Positions 1-7,554 of a stretch of DNA of 64,000 nucleotides are shown here, in pieces. The DNA comes from Desulfovibrio piger (GTDB lineage Bacteria; Desulfobacterota; Desulfovibrionia; Desulfovibrionales; Desulfovibrionaceae): contig NZ_JABAFY010000005.1 in NCBI RefSeq assembly GCF_012843875.1, forward strand, positions 1 through 64,000, read 5' to 3'. The notes beneath the pieces were generated by a model. The model was not told the DNA's origin and did not search any database. It saw nothing but the letters and a program-made list of their open reading frames with translations. The stretch's first letter is position 1. Each line of letters starts with the position of its first letter. The position numbers and the translations under genes are program-made.

Positions 1-77
1 GGGCCGGAGGTCTTGCCGTGGGCCTTTCCGCGGCGGCCACGGTCTCCCTGGCGGCCTTGCTGGGCTCTCTGCTGGCC
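1..77 (+). pseudogene. Duplicated internal fragment of the btuC permease gene
   Basis: These 77 bases are identical to positions 1350-1426 inside the btuC gene downstream, and identity stops abruptly at position 78. In the same frame they encode a membrane stretch of a FecCD-type permease, and the frame then runs into unrelated sequence and ends near 248. The fragment may be the right end of a longer upstream copy that lies outside the window, a remnant of a tandem duplication, or an assembly join. It is not a functional gene as seen here. Confidence 0.75.
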
Positions 78-625
78 ATCCCCTTTCCAACGCGCTTTTT
101 TTTGAAGGATGGAACCTGTCCGGGCTACGGGGAGGCAGCCCCTGCCGCCGGTCCCCGAAAGATGGGGTATCAAAGCGGTGGAGGCAGTCTCTTCTGTTTA
201 TTGTATTTATGTAGGATAGTTGTATTTTTATTAAAATGCAGGGTGTGAGGAGCATGGTCTTTTCGTGCCGTCTTTATTCTCCGGCATGAGAGCCGTCGGG
301 GAGAGCACACTGCCCCTGCGAGACTGTAGCGCGAGATGGCAAGGGCAGCCTTTGGCTGTCTTTTTTGTGTGCCGGGGACGACGGGCGCCCACAGTCCCGA
401 TTGCCGTGATGCTGCGTGTTGAGGAAAAGACTTTTTTAGCGCGGGGAGCCGCTGCGGCACGGGATTGGGCTACAGCCCGCCAGGCAAGACCACCGTCCGC
501 GCTGTACTGCCGGGTATCGTCCCGGCCCTGCGGGAAGCGCCTGTCGCGAAGCTGAGGACATCGGCAGCAGCCACAAACGGTCTTTACTAGGTCTGTCTGT
601 CACATCTCCCTCTTTCCGTCACACG
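78..625. other. Gene-free stretch between the btuC fragment and the btu promoter
   Basis: I see no convincing gene here. The part around 190-240 is clearly more AT-rich than the surroundings and could hold a promoter. Positions 270-335 carry a CTGCCCCTGCGAGACTGTA-like string that resembles the core of a cobalamin riboswitch, but the diagnostic B12 box (GCCACTG...GGGAAGGC) is missing. A terminator-like hairpin follows at 343-366. The rest, 367-625, shows nothing recognisable. Confidence 0.5.
343..366 (+). terminator. Intrinsic terminator
   Basis: A seven-pair stem (GGCAGCC with GGCTGTC, one G-U pair) with a three-base loop is followed directly by six T. It would stop transcripts coming from the left edge of the window before the btu promoter. 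Confidence 0.6.
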
Positions 626-654
626 TTGACAAGCCGCAGCTCCCTGCCTAGAGT
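626..654 (+). promoter_or_regulatory. Sigma-70 promoter of the btuCDF leader
   Basis: A perfect TTGACA (626-631) is separated by exactly 17 bases from TAGAGT (649-654). The predicted start site lies just before the cobalamin riboswitch, which fits a riboswitch-controlled transcript. Confidence 0.75.
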
Positions 655-664
655 AGCGCGTCCA

Positions 665-812
665 TGGTCGCCGGAACCTGCCGGCGTCAAAAGGGAATCC
701 CGTGAGAATCGGGAGCGGACCCGCCGCCGTAAGGCCCGCATACCAGCTTCCTTCATGTGCCACTGGCAACGGGAAGGCCGGAAGCCGGGGGCCGAGCCGG
801 AATACCTGCCGT
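665..812 (+). promoter_or_regulatory. Cobalamin (B12) riboswitch
   Basis: The element carries the conserved blocks in order: AAAAGGGAATCCCGTGAGAA near 688, a GCGGACCCGCCGCCGTAA-type core at 715-732, the B12 box GCCACTG...GGGAAGGC at 759-778, and the closing GAGCCGGAATACCTGCC at about 794-810. It sits between a strong promoter and a terminator directly ahead of btuC. Binding of a cobalamin is expected to favour the terminator and so shut down corrinoid uptake when the vitamin is plentiful. Confidence 0.93.
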
Positions 813-878
813 GGACCGTGGCCGCTGGCCGCGACCGGTATCGGCACGGGTCTTGCCGAGGGGAGCAAGGGAATACGG

Positions 879-909
879 GCCTCTTCCATTGGTGGAAGGG
901 GCTTTTTTT
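879..909 (+). terminator. Riboswitch-controlled intrinsic terminator
   Basis: A ten-pair stem (879-888 with 893-902, one G-U pair) with a TTGG loop is followed by seven T. It lies 28 bases before the btuC start and is the likely expression platform of the cobalamin riboswitch. A second small hairpin at 841-859 between aptamer and terminator may take part in the switch. Confidence 0.8.
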
Positions 910-937
910 GTTTCCGGGCCAGTGAGCCCGGCCACTG

Positions 938-2026
938 ATGGCCATGACAGGACGGATCATGCCGGAGAACACCCCCACTGCCAAGGATGCCCGGAGCGCG
1001 CGCCGCTGGTGCTGCTGCGTGCTGCTGGCCATCCTCTGGTGTGCTTCGTTGCCGCTGGCCTGTCTGCCCGGACCCGTACCTGTGGCTGTGGCCGATGTCT
1101 GGCAGGCGCTGGGGGCCGTGGTGGGGCTGTGCCCCCCGGCGGACGGCAGCGTGCAGCTGGTGGTGGGACAGATCCGTCTGGCCCGCGTGCTGCTGGGCCT
1201 GCTGTGCGGCGGTGCGCTGGCCGTGGCCGGTGTGGCCCTGCAGGGCGTGCTGCGCAATCCGCTGGCGGACCCCTTTACCCTGGGCATCTCCGCCGGAGCT
1301 GCCTGCGGCGCCAGCATGGCCATCGCACTGGGCGGTAGCCTGGGCATCTGGGCCGGAGGTCTTGCCGTGGGCCTTTCCGCGGCGGCCACGGTCTCCCTGG
1401 CGGCCTTGCTGGGCTCTCTGCTGGCCCTGGGCGGCGCACTCTGGCTGGGCAGCGGGCAGGGGAGCTTTAGGCGCGAGACCGTCATCCTGGCCGGTATCGC
1501 CGTGGCGGCCTTTCTGGGCGCCGTGGTGGCCCTGGTCAAAGCCCTCAACGAAGAATCCGTCACCAGCATCGTTTTCTGGATCATGGGCAGCCTGCAAGGC
1601 CGTGGCTGGGACAGCGTTCCGCTCCTGCTGGCCACCTTGCTGCCGGGGCTGCTGGTGGTGCTGCCGGGCTGGCGCAAGCTGGACATGCTGGCCCTTGGCG
1701 ATGAACAGGCCGCGCATCTGGGCCTTGCCGTGGGCCGCACCCGCTTCTGGCTGCTGGCCGGCGCCAGCTGCATGACGGCCGGTTGCGTGGCCGTGGCCGG
1801 GGTCATCGGCTTCGTGGGCCTGGTGGTGCCGCATGTCCTGCGCATGCTGCTGGGCAGCGCGCATGGCCCCTTGCTGTACGGTGCGTTCCTGGGCGGTGGC
1901 ATCCTGCTGGTCTGGGCGGACGTGCTGGCCCGCTGTGTGCTTTCCGGCGGGCAGGAATTGCCCGTGGGCGTGGTGACGGCCCTGCTGGGCGGTCCCTTTT
2001 TCGCTTTTCTGGTGCGGAGGCGCTGA
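938..2026 (+). CDS. btuC: Corrinoid ABC transporter permease, FecCD/BtuC family
   Basis: This is the inner-membrane permease of a class II ABC importer. The protein (362 residues from this start) has a basic N-terminus and about ten hydrophobic segments, and contains the FecCD-family stretch around LRNPLADPFTLGISAGAA. Family members such as FecD, FhuB and BtuC carry either iron chelates or vitamin B12. The cobalamin riboswitch just upstream is what points to a corrinoid. An ATG at 959 with AGGACG ahead of it is a possible alternative start. The gene overlaps btuD by one base (TGATG), so the two are translationally coupled. A 77-bp piece of this gene is repeated at the left end of the window. 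Confidence 0.88.
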   Translation: MAMTGRIMPENTPTAKDARSARRWCCCVLLAILWCASLPLACLPGPVPVAVADVWQALGAVVGLCPPADGSVQLVVGQIRLARVLLGLLCGGALAVAGVALQGVLRNPLADPFTLGISAGAACGASMAIALGGSLGIWAGGLAVGLSAAATVSLAALLGSLLALGGALWLGSGQGSFRRETVILAGIAVAAFLGAVVALVKALNEESVTSIVFWIMGSLQGRGWDSVPLLLATLLPGLLVVLPGWRKLDMLALGDEQAAHLGLAVGRTRFWLLAGASCMTAGCVAVAGVIGFVGLVVPHVLRMLLGSAHGPLLYGAFLGGGILLVWADVLARCVLSGGQELPVGVVTALLGGPFFAFLVRRR

Positions 2027-2835
2027 TGCTGCGGGCAGAAGGCATCCGGGCGGCCTACGGCACGGACGAGATATTGCATGGTGTGGACATCGACCTCCAT
2101 CCCGGTGAGGCCGTGGCCCTGCTGGGGCCCAACGGCAGCGGCAAGACCACGCTGCTGCGGGTTCTGGCGGGCAGCCTGATGCCGACGGCGGGCATGGTGC
2201 AGGTACAAGGCGCGGACATCCGCCGTCTTTCCCCCCGGGAGCGGGCCCGCCGGGTGGCCGTACTTTCCCAGCGCAGTGCCGCACCGCAGGGCATGACCGC
2301 CCTGCAGCTGGTCCTGCTGGGCCGCTACCCCTGGCTGGGCTGGTGGGGCAGCTACAGCGCCGAAGACCGCCGCATCGCCCACGAGGCCCTGGAGGAGACC
2401 GGTGCCTTGCCGCTGGCCGGGCGGCAGGTGAGCGAGCTTTCCGGCGGTGAATTGCAGCGTGTGGCCCTGGCCCGGACGCTGGCCCAGCAAAGCCCCGTGC
2501 TGCTGCTGGACGAGCTGGCCGCCGGTCTGGATCTGGCCCGGATGCTGGAACTTTTCGACCTCTTGGAGCGCCGTCGCCGGGCAGGTGCCGCGCTGCTCTT
2601 GGTGATGCATGACTGTAATCTGGCGGCCCAGTATGCCACCCGCCTGCTGGGCCTGCGCGAGGGCCGTGTGTTGTTCGACGGCCCGGTGCGCCGCTGCTTC
2701 ACGGCGGAGAACCTGCGCGCTCTCTATGCCGTGGACTTGCATATCGTCCCGCATCCCCGCAACGGTCTGCCCCAGGCCCTGCCCCTGCGGCCTCGTGGCC
2801 CTGAATACCGGGAGGACTCTCCGCATGAAGCCTGA
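2026..2835 (+). CDS. btuD: Corrinoid ABC transporter ATP-binding protein
   Basis: The 269-residue protein is the cytoplasmic ATPase of the importer. It shows the Walker A motif GPNGSGKTT, a Q-loop region, the ABC signature LSGGE, a Walker B LLLDE and a D-loop (AGLD), and the switch histidine in VMHD. The residue after the Walker B glutamate is Leu, where Pro is usual in this family. The start overlaps the btuC stop, and the end overlaps the btuF start by 11 bases. As for btuC, substrate assignment to corrinoids rests on the riboswitch. Confidence 0.88.
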   Translation: MLRAEGIRAAYGTDEILHGVDIDLHPGEAVALLGPNGSGKTTLLRVLAGSLMPTAGMVQVQGADIRRLSPRERARRVAVLSQRSAAPQGMTALQLVLLGRYPWLGWWGSYSAEDRRIAHEALEETGALPLAGRQVSELSGGELQRVALARTLAQQSPVLLLDELAAGLDLARMLELFDLLERRRRAGAALLLVMHDCNLAAQYATRLLGLREGRVLFDGPVRRCFTAENLRALYAVDLHIVPHPRNGLPQALPLRPRGPEYREDSPHEA

Positions 2836-3766
2836 TCTTTGTCGTCTGGGGCAGCGCATTGCCGTTTGGGGCTTTCGCCCTGGCCTGTGGCTGGGGCTCT
2901 GCCTCTGCCTGTTCTGCTGCTCCGTACTGCCTGCCCGGGCACTGGAGCTGGTGGACAGCCGGGGCGTGACCGTGCGCCTGGAACAGCCCGCACAGCGGAT
3001 CATCGCTCTGTACGGCGCGTTCAACGAGATACTGCTGGCGCTGGATGCCCGCGAGACCCTCGTGGCCCGCACGGCGGCCGATGCGGCCATCCCCGGCCTG
3101 CAAGACCTGCCTGCCGTGGGTACGCACATGCGCCCCAATGCGGAGCTGGTGGCGGCCCGGCAGCCTGATGTGGTGCTGCAACTGGCCGGGCGGCAGGAAG
3201 TGCTGACCCAGACCGAGGCCCTGGAAGCCGTGGGCATCCCGGTGCTGGTTTACGAGATGCAGTCCTTTGAACAGCTTTTTGCCGTGACCCGCGCTCTGGG
3301 GCGGCTCACCGGACGCGAGACGTGCGCCGAAGCCCTGGTGGCGGACTGGCAGCGGCGTCTGGCGGTCCTGGAGCAGCGCTATGCGGGGCAGCCGCCTGTG
3401 CGCGTGTTCTATGAGGTGCGCTATCCCAACCTGCTGGCTGCCGGACGCGCCAGCATCGTGGACGAGATCATCCGCCATGCCGGTGGCCGCAATGTGCTGG
3501 ACGCGCCGCAAAAGCTGGTGCGTTGCAACGAAGAGATGCTGGTGGCGCTGGACCCGGAAGCCTACATCCTGCAACAGGGGCCCATGAACCCCGCGCCGCA
3601 GGCTCCGGCGGAGCGTCCGCATTACCGGGGCCTCAGTGCCGTGCGCTCCGGGCGCGTGCTGCTGGTGGACGAGCATCTGTTCGCCCGTCCCGGTCCCCGT
3701 TCCGTGGAGGCCGCCGAACGGCTGGCCCGCTGGCTGCATGGCGAGGAGCAGGGCAGCGGGGAGTGA
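2825..3766 (+). CDS. btuF: Periplasmic corrinoid-binding protein of the ABC importer
   Basis: The protein (313 residues) begins with a long basic-hydrophobic signal sequence ending near PARA, followed by a two-lobed class III periplasmic binding fold: the N-lobe begins with a RIIAL strand and contains PDVVLQ near residue 120, the long connecting helix lies around residues 150-185. It belongs to the BtuF/FepB/FhuD-like group. Its position as the third gene of the riboswitch operon, overlapping btuD, supports corrinoid delivery to BtuC. A large inverted repeat follows 15 bases after the stop. Confidence 0.83.
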   Translation: MKPDLCRLGQRIAVWGFRPGLWLGLCLCLFCCSVLPARALELVDSRGVTVRLEQPAQRIIALYGAFNEILLALDARETLVARTAADAAIPGLQDLPAVGTHMRPNAELVAARQPDVVLQLAGRQEVLTQTEALEAVGIPVLVYEMQSFEQLFAVTRALGRLTGRETCAEALVADWQRRLAVLEQRYAGQPPVRVFYEVRYPNLLAAGRASIVDEIIRHAGGRNVLDAPQKLVRCNEEMLVALDPEAYILQQGPMNPAPQAPAERPHYRGLSAVRSGRVLLVDEHLFARPGPRSVEAAERLARWLHGEEQGSGE

Positions 3767-3780
3767 GCCGGGTATTTTGT

Positions 3781-3863
3781 TGAGGGGGGGAAGGCCCCTT
3801 TGGCCAGAGCTCAAAGGGGCCTTCCCCCCTCAAACTCCCCCCATCCTCCAAAAGCTCTTTTTT
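3781..3863 (+). terminator. Long G/C-rich hairpin with pyrimidine tail at the end of btuCDF
   Basis: Two arms of about 21 bases (3781-3802 and 3811-3832) match except for one extra G. They are followed by a C-rich tail and the string CCAAAAGCTCTTTTTT ending at 3863. It probably ends the btu transcript. The same type of hairpin plus tail recurs at 5177-5246, 42604-42672 and 42825-42908, so it is a member of a dispersed repeat family. Confidence 0.6.
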
Positions 3864-4299
3864 CTGGTCTGTGGAAGGCAACGGGGGTGCGCCGGGCGTT
3901 GCCGTGCCGTCGGTCTCCGGGAGGAGAGGGCAGGGGCTGATCGGGGCTGCGGTCTCAGGACAGCAAACGCTGCTCTCCGCGAGGAGAGGCAAAAAGGCGG
4001 AGGGGCGGTCTCCAGGAGAAGGGGATGGAGGGCGATGTATCTCAGTCTCCGGGGAGAAATCCAGGACGGCGGCAAGCCTTCTGGGACCAGACAGCTGGAT
4101 TCTGGGGAGCGAGGCGGGCCGGATTTTTGAGGGGCTGTATCACGGACAGGCATTTTTTTGCCGGACGGTATGCCGCCTTTGAAGGGAGAAACGATGGAGC
4201 GTTGCCATGCTCTCATGCAATGGCGGCCGGCCCCGTTTGTCCTTGTGGAGAGATGAAAGAAACAGTCTGTAACCGGGCATGAGCCCGCAACGATACGAG
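3864..4299. other. Gene-free spacer with repeated small CTCC/GGAG hairpins before cbiL
   Basis: I see no gene here. Four short units of the form TCTCC(n)GAGGAGA or TCTCC(n)GGAGAA occur near 3914, 3974, 4009 and 4046. Each can fold into a small hairpin. They are spaced 35 to 60 bases apart. No known riboswitch consensus was recognised, and the purpose of the repeats is unknown. A further GGCA-T7-TGCC hairpin-like string lies at about 4149-4163. Confidence 0.4.
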
Positions 4300-5013
4300 A
4301 TGACCATGACAGGAACCCTGTACGCTGTGGGCGTGGGCCCCGGCGCTCCCGATCTGCTGACCCTGCGTGCCGTGGAGGCCCTGCGCCGGGTGGACGTGAT
4401 CCTGGCGGCGGCCTCGCCGCGCAACGACTATTCACGGGCGCTGGAAACGGCCCGTCCCCATCTGCGCCCGGACGTGCGCCTGCAGCGGCTGGAATTCCCC
4501 ATGACGCACGACAAGGCCACCTTGCGCGCGGCCTGGGAAAAGGCGGCGGGCATCACGCGCGACGTGCTGCGCGGCGGCGAGAACGCGGCCTTCCTGACCA
4601 TCGGCGACCCCCTGGTCTACAGCACGTTCGGCTATCTGCTGAAAACGCTCCGGCAACTGGATGATTCGTTGCCGGTGGAGATCATACCGGGCATCACGTC
4701 GTTCCAGGCGGCGGCCGCGCGTACCCGCACCATTTTGTGCGAGAGCCACGAGACCCTGTGCATCATCCCCGGTATCCGTGACGAAGAGAGCCTGACCCAA
4801 ACGCTGGAGCAGGCCGACTCCGCCGTCATCCTCAAGGCTTATCGCAACTTCCCGGCCATCGTGTCATCCTTGCGCCGTAGCGGGCGCCTTGAGAGCGGCC
4901 TTATGGCCAGCCATGTGGAGCAGCCCGAAGAGCGTCTGGCTCCCGTGACCACGGTGGCTGCCGAAGAGGGGACCCCACCGTACATGTCCCTGATCTTGAG
5001 CCGTAAAAAATAA
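4300..5013 (+). CDS. cbiL: Precorrin-2/cobalt-factor II C20-methyltransferase
   Basis: The enzyme transfers a methyl group from S-adenosylmethionine to C-20 of the corrin precursor (cobalt-factor II in the anaerobic route). The protein is of normal length (237 residues) and carries the tetrapyrrole methylase motifs: the N-terminal GVGPGAPDLLTLRA, a GDPLVYSTFGYL block near residue 105, and PGITSFQAAAA near residue 133. The ATG at 4300 is preferred because the homologous part begins right after it. ATGs at 4279 and 4306 are alternatives. It is a lone corrin-synthesis gene, separated from btuCDF by a hairpin and spacer, so its own promoter is likely. The anaerobic route is inferred from the type of organism. 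Confidence 0.85.
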   Translation: MTMTGTLYAVGVGPGAPDLLTLRAVEALRRVDVILAAASPRNDYSRALETARPHLRPDVRLQRLEFPMTHDKATLRAAWEKAAGITRDVLRGGENAAFLTIGDPLVYSTFGYLLKTLRQLDDSLPVEIIPGITSFQAAAARTRTILCESHETLCIIPGIRDEESLTQTLEQADSAVILKAYRNFPAIVSSLRRSGRLESGLMASHVEQPEERLAPVTTVAAEEGTPPYMSLILSRKK

Positions 5014-5034
5014 CCTCTCCCAGCCCCATGCACA

Positions 5035-5067
5035 CAAAAAAAGGACGCCCTCTGGCGTCCTTTTTTC
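5035..5067. terminator. Bidirectional intrinsic terminator after cbiL
   Basis: A stem GGACGCC / GGCGTCC is flanked by seven A on the left and six T on the right, so it can act on both strands. The same stem with the same flanks occurs at 42789-42817. Confidence 0.85.
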
Positions 5068-5176
5068 GTCATCTGTCCCCAACGACCATACGGCCTTCAG
5101 CCGGAGACCTCTCCCGGTACGGGCACGAAGTCCCTTCCCGTTGGTCAGCGACGGGGACCGGCCATCCGGACCGGAG

Positions 5177-5246
5177 CAAAGTTTTTTGGAAGGGAGGGGG
5201 TACGGGGGAGGGAGAACCTTTTGTTCACAAAAGGTTTCCTTCCCCC
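5177..5246 (-). terminator. Long hairpin with pyrimidine tail at the end of hypE
   Basis: An inverted repeat (GAACCTTTTG with CAAAAGGTTT plus flanking G/C runs, about 5206-5246) lies 34 bases beyond the hypE stop. On the minus strand it continues into CCCCCTCCCTTCCAAAAAAC. It is another copy of the family also seen at 3781, 42604 and 42825. There is no classical U-run directly after the stem, so termination is a guess. Confidence 0.45.
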
Positions 5247-5279
5247 GCATCCTGCTTTCTTCTCCTCCCAATAGTTTGC

Positions 5280-6287
5280 CTAACAGATGCGCGGCAGCTG
5301 GGCGCCTTCGAGCATGCCCAGCAGGCGCTGGCCGCCGATGCGGGTACGCAGGCGCACCTGGCCGGGCTTGCCGTCCTCGGCCACGCGGCCGATGATGGCG
5401 GCTTCCTTACCGTAGGGGCTGGCCTGCATGGCGCGCAGGGCGGCTTCGGCCCTGTCTTGGGGCAGGATACAGATGCACTTGCCCTCATTGGCCAGATAGA
5501 GCGGATCGAGACCGAGGAAGGAACAGCCGTTGCGCACGCTCTCGTGCACGGGCAGCAGGCTTTCTTCGATGTCGATGCAGACGGAAGACTGTTCGGCGAT
5601 CTCGTTGAGGGTGGTGGCCAGACCGCCGCGGGTGGGGTCGCGCAGGACGTGGACCTCGCCGCAGGCGGTGATGATGTCGGCGATCATGTGGTTGAGGGGC
5701 GCGGAGTCCGAGGCCACGTCGGTGAGGAAGGACAGGCCTTCGCGGCTGCCCATGACGGTGAGGCCGTGATCGCCCAGAGCGCCGCTGACCAGCACGGCAT
5801 CGCCGGGACGGGCGGCATGGCCGGAGGGCACGGGGGAGGCGAAGATCTCGCCCACGCCGGTGGTGTTGATGAAGATCTTGTCGCACATGCCGCGCGGCAC
5901 CACCTTGGTGTCACCGGTGACGATGTGCACGCCGGCGGTCTGCGCGGCCGCGGCCATGTCGGCCACCACGCGGTCGAGGATGGAGAGCTCCAGACCTTCC
6001 TCGATGATGCAGGCGCAGCTCAGGTAGCGGGGCCGGGCGCCCAGCATGGCCACGTCGTTGACCGTGCCGTGCACGGCCAGGGTGCCGATGCTGCCCCCGG
6101 CGAAAAAGAGGGGCGTGACGGTGTAGGAGTCCGTGCTCATGGCCAGCGGGCCCTTGATGTCCAGCAGGGCGGCGTCGTCCATGCGGTCTAGCAGGGGGTT
6201 GGAGAAATGGCGCATGAAGCACTGGGAGATGAGCCGTTGCGAGGCGCGTCCGCCGCTGCCTGCATCCAGCAGAATGCGATCGTCCAT
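5280..6287 (-). CDS. hypE: Hydrogenase maturation protein, carbamoyl dehydratase
   Basis: HypE dehydrates the carbamoyl group that HypF places on its C-terminal cysteine, giving the thiocyanate that becomes the CN ligand of the NiFe-hydrogenase active site. The 335-residue protein has the PurM-like ATP-binding fold, with GSGGRAS at the N-terminus, STDSYTVTPLFFAGGSIG near residue 55, and DPTRGGLATTLNE near residue 220. It ends in PRIC, exactly the terminal cysteine the chemistry needs. It lies 163 bases downstream of hypD, with a terminator between them. A GGAT sequence gives only a weak ribosome site. hypA, hypB, hypC and hypF are not in the window. Confidence 0.96.
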   Translation of the reverse strand: MDDRILLDAGSGGRASQRLISQCFMRHFSNPLLDRMDDAALLDIKGPLAMSTDSYTVTPLFFAGGSIGTLAVHGTVNDVAMLGARPRYLSCACIIEEGLELSILDRVVADMAAAAQTAGVHIVTGDTKVVPRGMCDKIFINTTGVGEIFASPVPSGHAARPGDAVLVSGALGDHGLTVMGSREGLSFLTDVASDSAPLNHMIADIITACGEVHVLRDPTRGGLATTLNEIAEQSSVCIDIEESLLPVHESVRNGCSFLGLDPLYLANEGKCICILPQDRAEAALRAMQASPYGKEAAIIGRVAEDGKPGQVRLRTRIGGQRLLGMLEGAQLPRIC

Positions 6288-6340
6288 GATGATCCCGGGA
6301 GTCTTGGGGTTACGGCCGGGCGTCGCTGCGGCGCGGGCCG

Positions 6341-6370
6341 GAAAAAACGGGGAAGGTGCCCCTTCCCCGT
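6341..6370 (-). terminator. Intrinsic terminator between hypD and hypE
   Basis: On the minus strand a perfect ten-pair stem (ACGGGGAAGG with CCTTCCCCGT) and four-base loop is followed by a run of T. It should lower or stop read-through from hypD into hypE, so hypE may have its own promoter in the remaining spacer. Confidence 0.8.
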
Positions 6371-6450
6371 CTGTCCAGAGGCAGGATGCTGCGGCTGTCC
6401 ATGCCGGCGTTCAGGATGTGGCGGCATGGGCAGCCGGAGAGATCCCGCTC

Positions 6451-7542
6451 CTAAGTCATATACTTGAAGTAGGCCGCGCAGCTGCCTTCGGTGGAGACCA
6501 TGCAGGGCCCCACGGGGCTGGCCGGGGTACAGGCCTTGCCGAACAGGGGGCATTGCGGCGGCGTGATGCGTCCCTTGAGCACCTGCCCGCAGCGGCAGCC
6601 CGGCAGGGGCGGCACGTCCGGCAGGGTGATGTCGAGGCGCTTCATGGCATCGAAGCGCTCATAGGCGGGCCGCAGGGCCAGGCCGCTGTGCGGGATGGGG
6701 CCCAGGCCGCGCCACAGGGCGTCGGACGGCATGAAGTAGGTCTCCAGCAGGGCGCGGGCGCGGGGATTGCCCTGGTCGCTGACGGCGCGCTGGTAGGCAT
6801 TGACCACGGCCGGGGCGTCATCGCGGCGTTGTTCGGCCATGATGCAGAGGGCCTGCAGGATGTCCACGGGCTCGAAGCCGCCCACCACGGCGGGGACGCG
6901 GTATTCCGAGGCCAGGAAGCCGTAGGGCTCCAGACCGAGGATGGTGGAGACGTGCCCCGGCAGCAAAAAGGCCTGGACACCGCAGCCGTCCTTGTCGTCC
7001 AGCAGGGCGCGCAGCACGGGCGGCACCAGCTTGTGCAGGGAAAGCACGCAGAAATTGTCCAGCTTGCGCTGCTCGGCCATCATGAGGGTGGCGGCCACGG
7101 TGGGCGCGGTGGTCTCGAAGCCGATGCCCAGGAAGACCACGGTGTCACCGGGGTTGGCGGCGGCGATGTTCAGGGCGTCCAGCGGAGAGTAGACGATCTC
7201 GATGCGGGCCCCCTGGGCCTGGGCGTGCTTGAGGCTGCGGCCGCCGGGGCCGGGCACGCGCAGCAGGTCGCCGAAGGTGGCGATGATGACGCCGTCACGA
7301 CCGGCCAGATCGAGGAAGGCGGCCACTTCGGCGTCGTGGGTGACGCAGACGGGGCAGCCCGGCCCGGACAGGTGCGTGACTTCCTTGGGCAGCAGGGAAC
7401 GCAGGCCGCTCTGGAAGATGGACACGGTGTGCGTGCCGCAGACTTCCATGAAGCGCAGCTCACGGCCGTCCAGGGCCGTTTGCAGGCGGTCCAGCAGGGC
7501 GCGGCAGAGCGCGGGGTCCTGATAGGGAGAGCTCAGGGACAT
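6451..7542 (-). CDS. hypD: Hydrogenase maturation Fe-S protein
   Basis: HypD is the scaffold on which, together with HypC, the Fe(CN)2CO unit of NiFe-hydrogenases is assembled. The 363-residue protein has the conserved blocks MEVCGTHT (around residue 32), GPGCPVC (around 60), GFETTAPT (around 143) and PGHVSTI (around 200), and a C-terminal set of cysteines (CRCGQ, CPLFGKAC, GPC, GSC) that bind the 4Fe-4S cluster. It begins 12 bases after argC ends, so it is probably read from the upstream amino-acid/housekeeping transcript. The weak GAGG site precedes the ATG. Confidence 0.96.
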   Translation of the reverse strand: MSLSSPYQDPALCRALLDRLQTALDGRELRFMEVCGTHTVSIFQSGLRSLLPKEVTHLSGPGCPVCVTHDAEVAAFLDLAGRDGVIIATFGDLLRVPGPGGRSLKHAQAQGARIEIVYSPLDALNIAAANPGDTVVFLGIGFETTAPTVAATLMMAEQRKLDNFCVLSLHKLVPPVLRALLDDKDGCGVQAFLLPGHVSTILGLEPYGFLASEYRVPAVVGGFEPVDILQALCIMAEQRRDDAPAVVNAYQRAVSDQGNPRARALLETYFMPSDALWRGLGPIPHSGLALRPAYERFDAMKRLDITLPDVPPLPGCRCGQVLKGRITPPQCPLFGKACTPASPVGPCMVSTEGSCAAYFKYMT

Positions 7543-7554
7543 GGCAGGCCTCGG

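Noticed and set aside
1-248. A 76-codon frame at the left edge read as a small membrane protein.
   Set aside because: Its first part is only the duplicated btuC piece, and the rest is low-complexity sequence without homology.
587-3237. Long open frames on the minus strand across the btu genes (565 and 872 codons).
   Set aside because: They lie opposite real genes, are rich in Arg/Pro/Gln/His as expected from high-GC antisense frames, and match no family.
3864-4299. A CRISPR array made of the repeated CTCC/GGAG units.
   Set aside because: Repeats are only about 12 bases, vary, and spacers are uneven. No cas genes are near.
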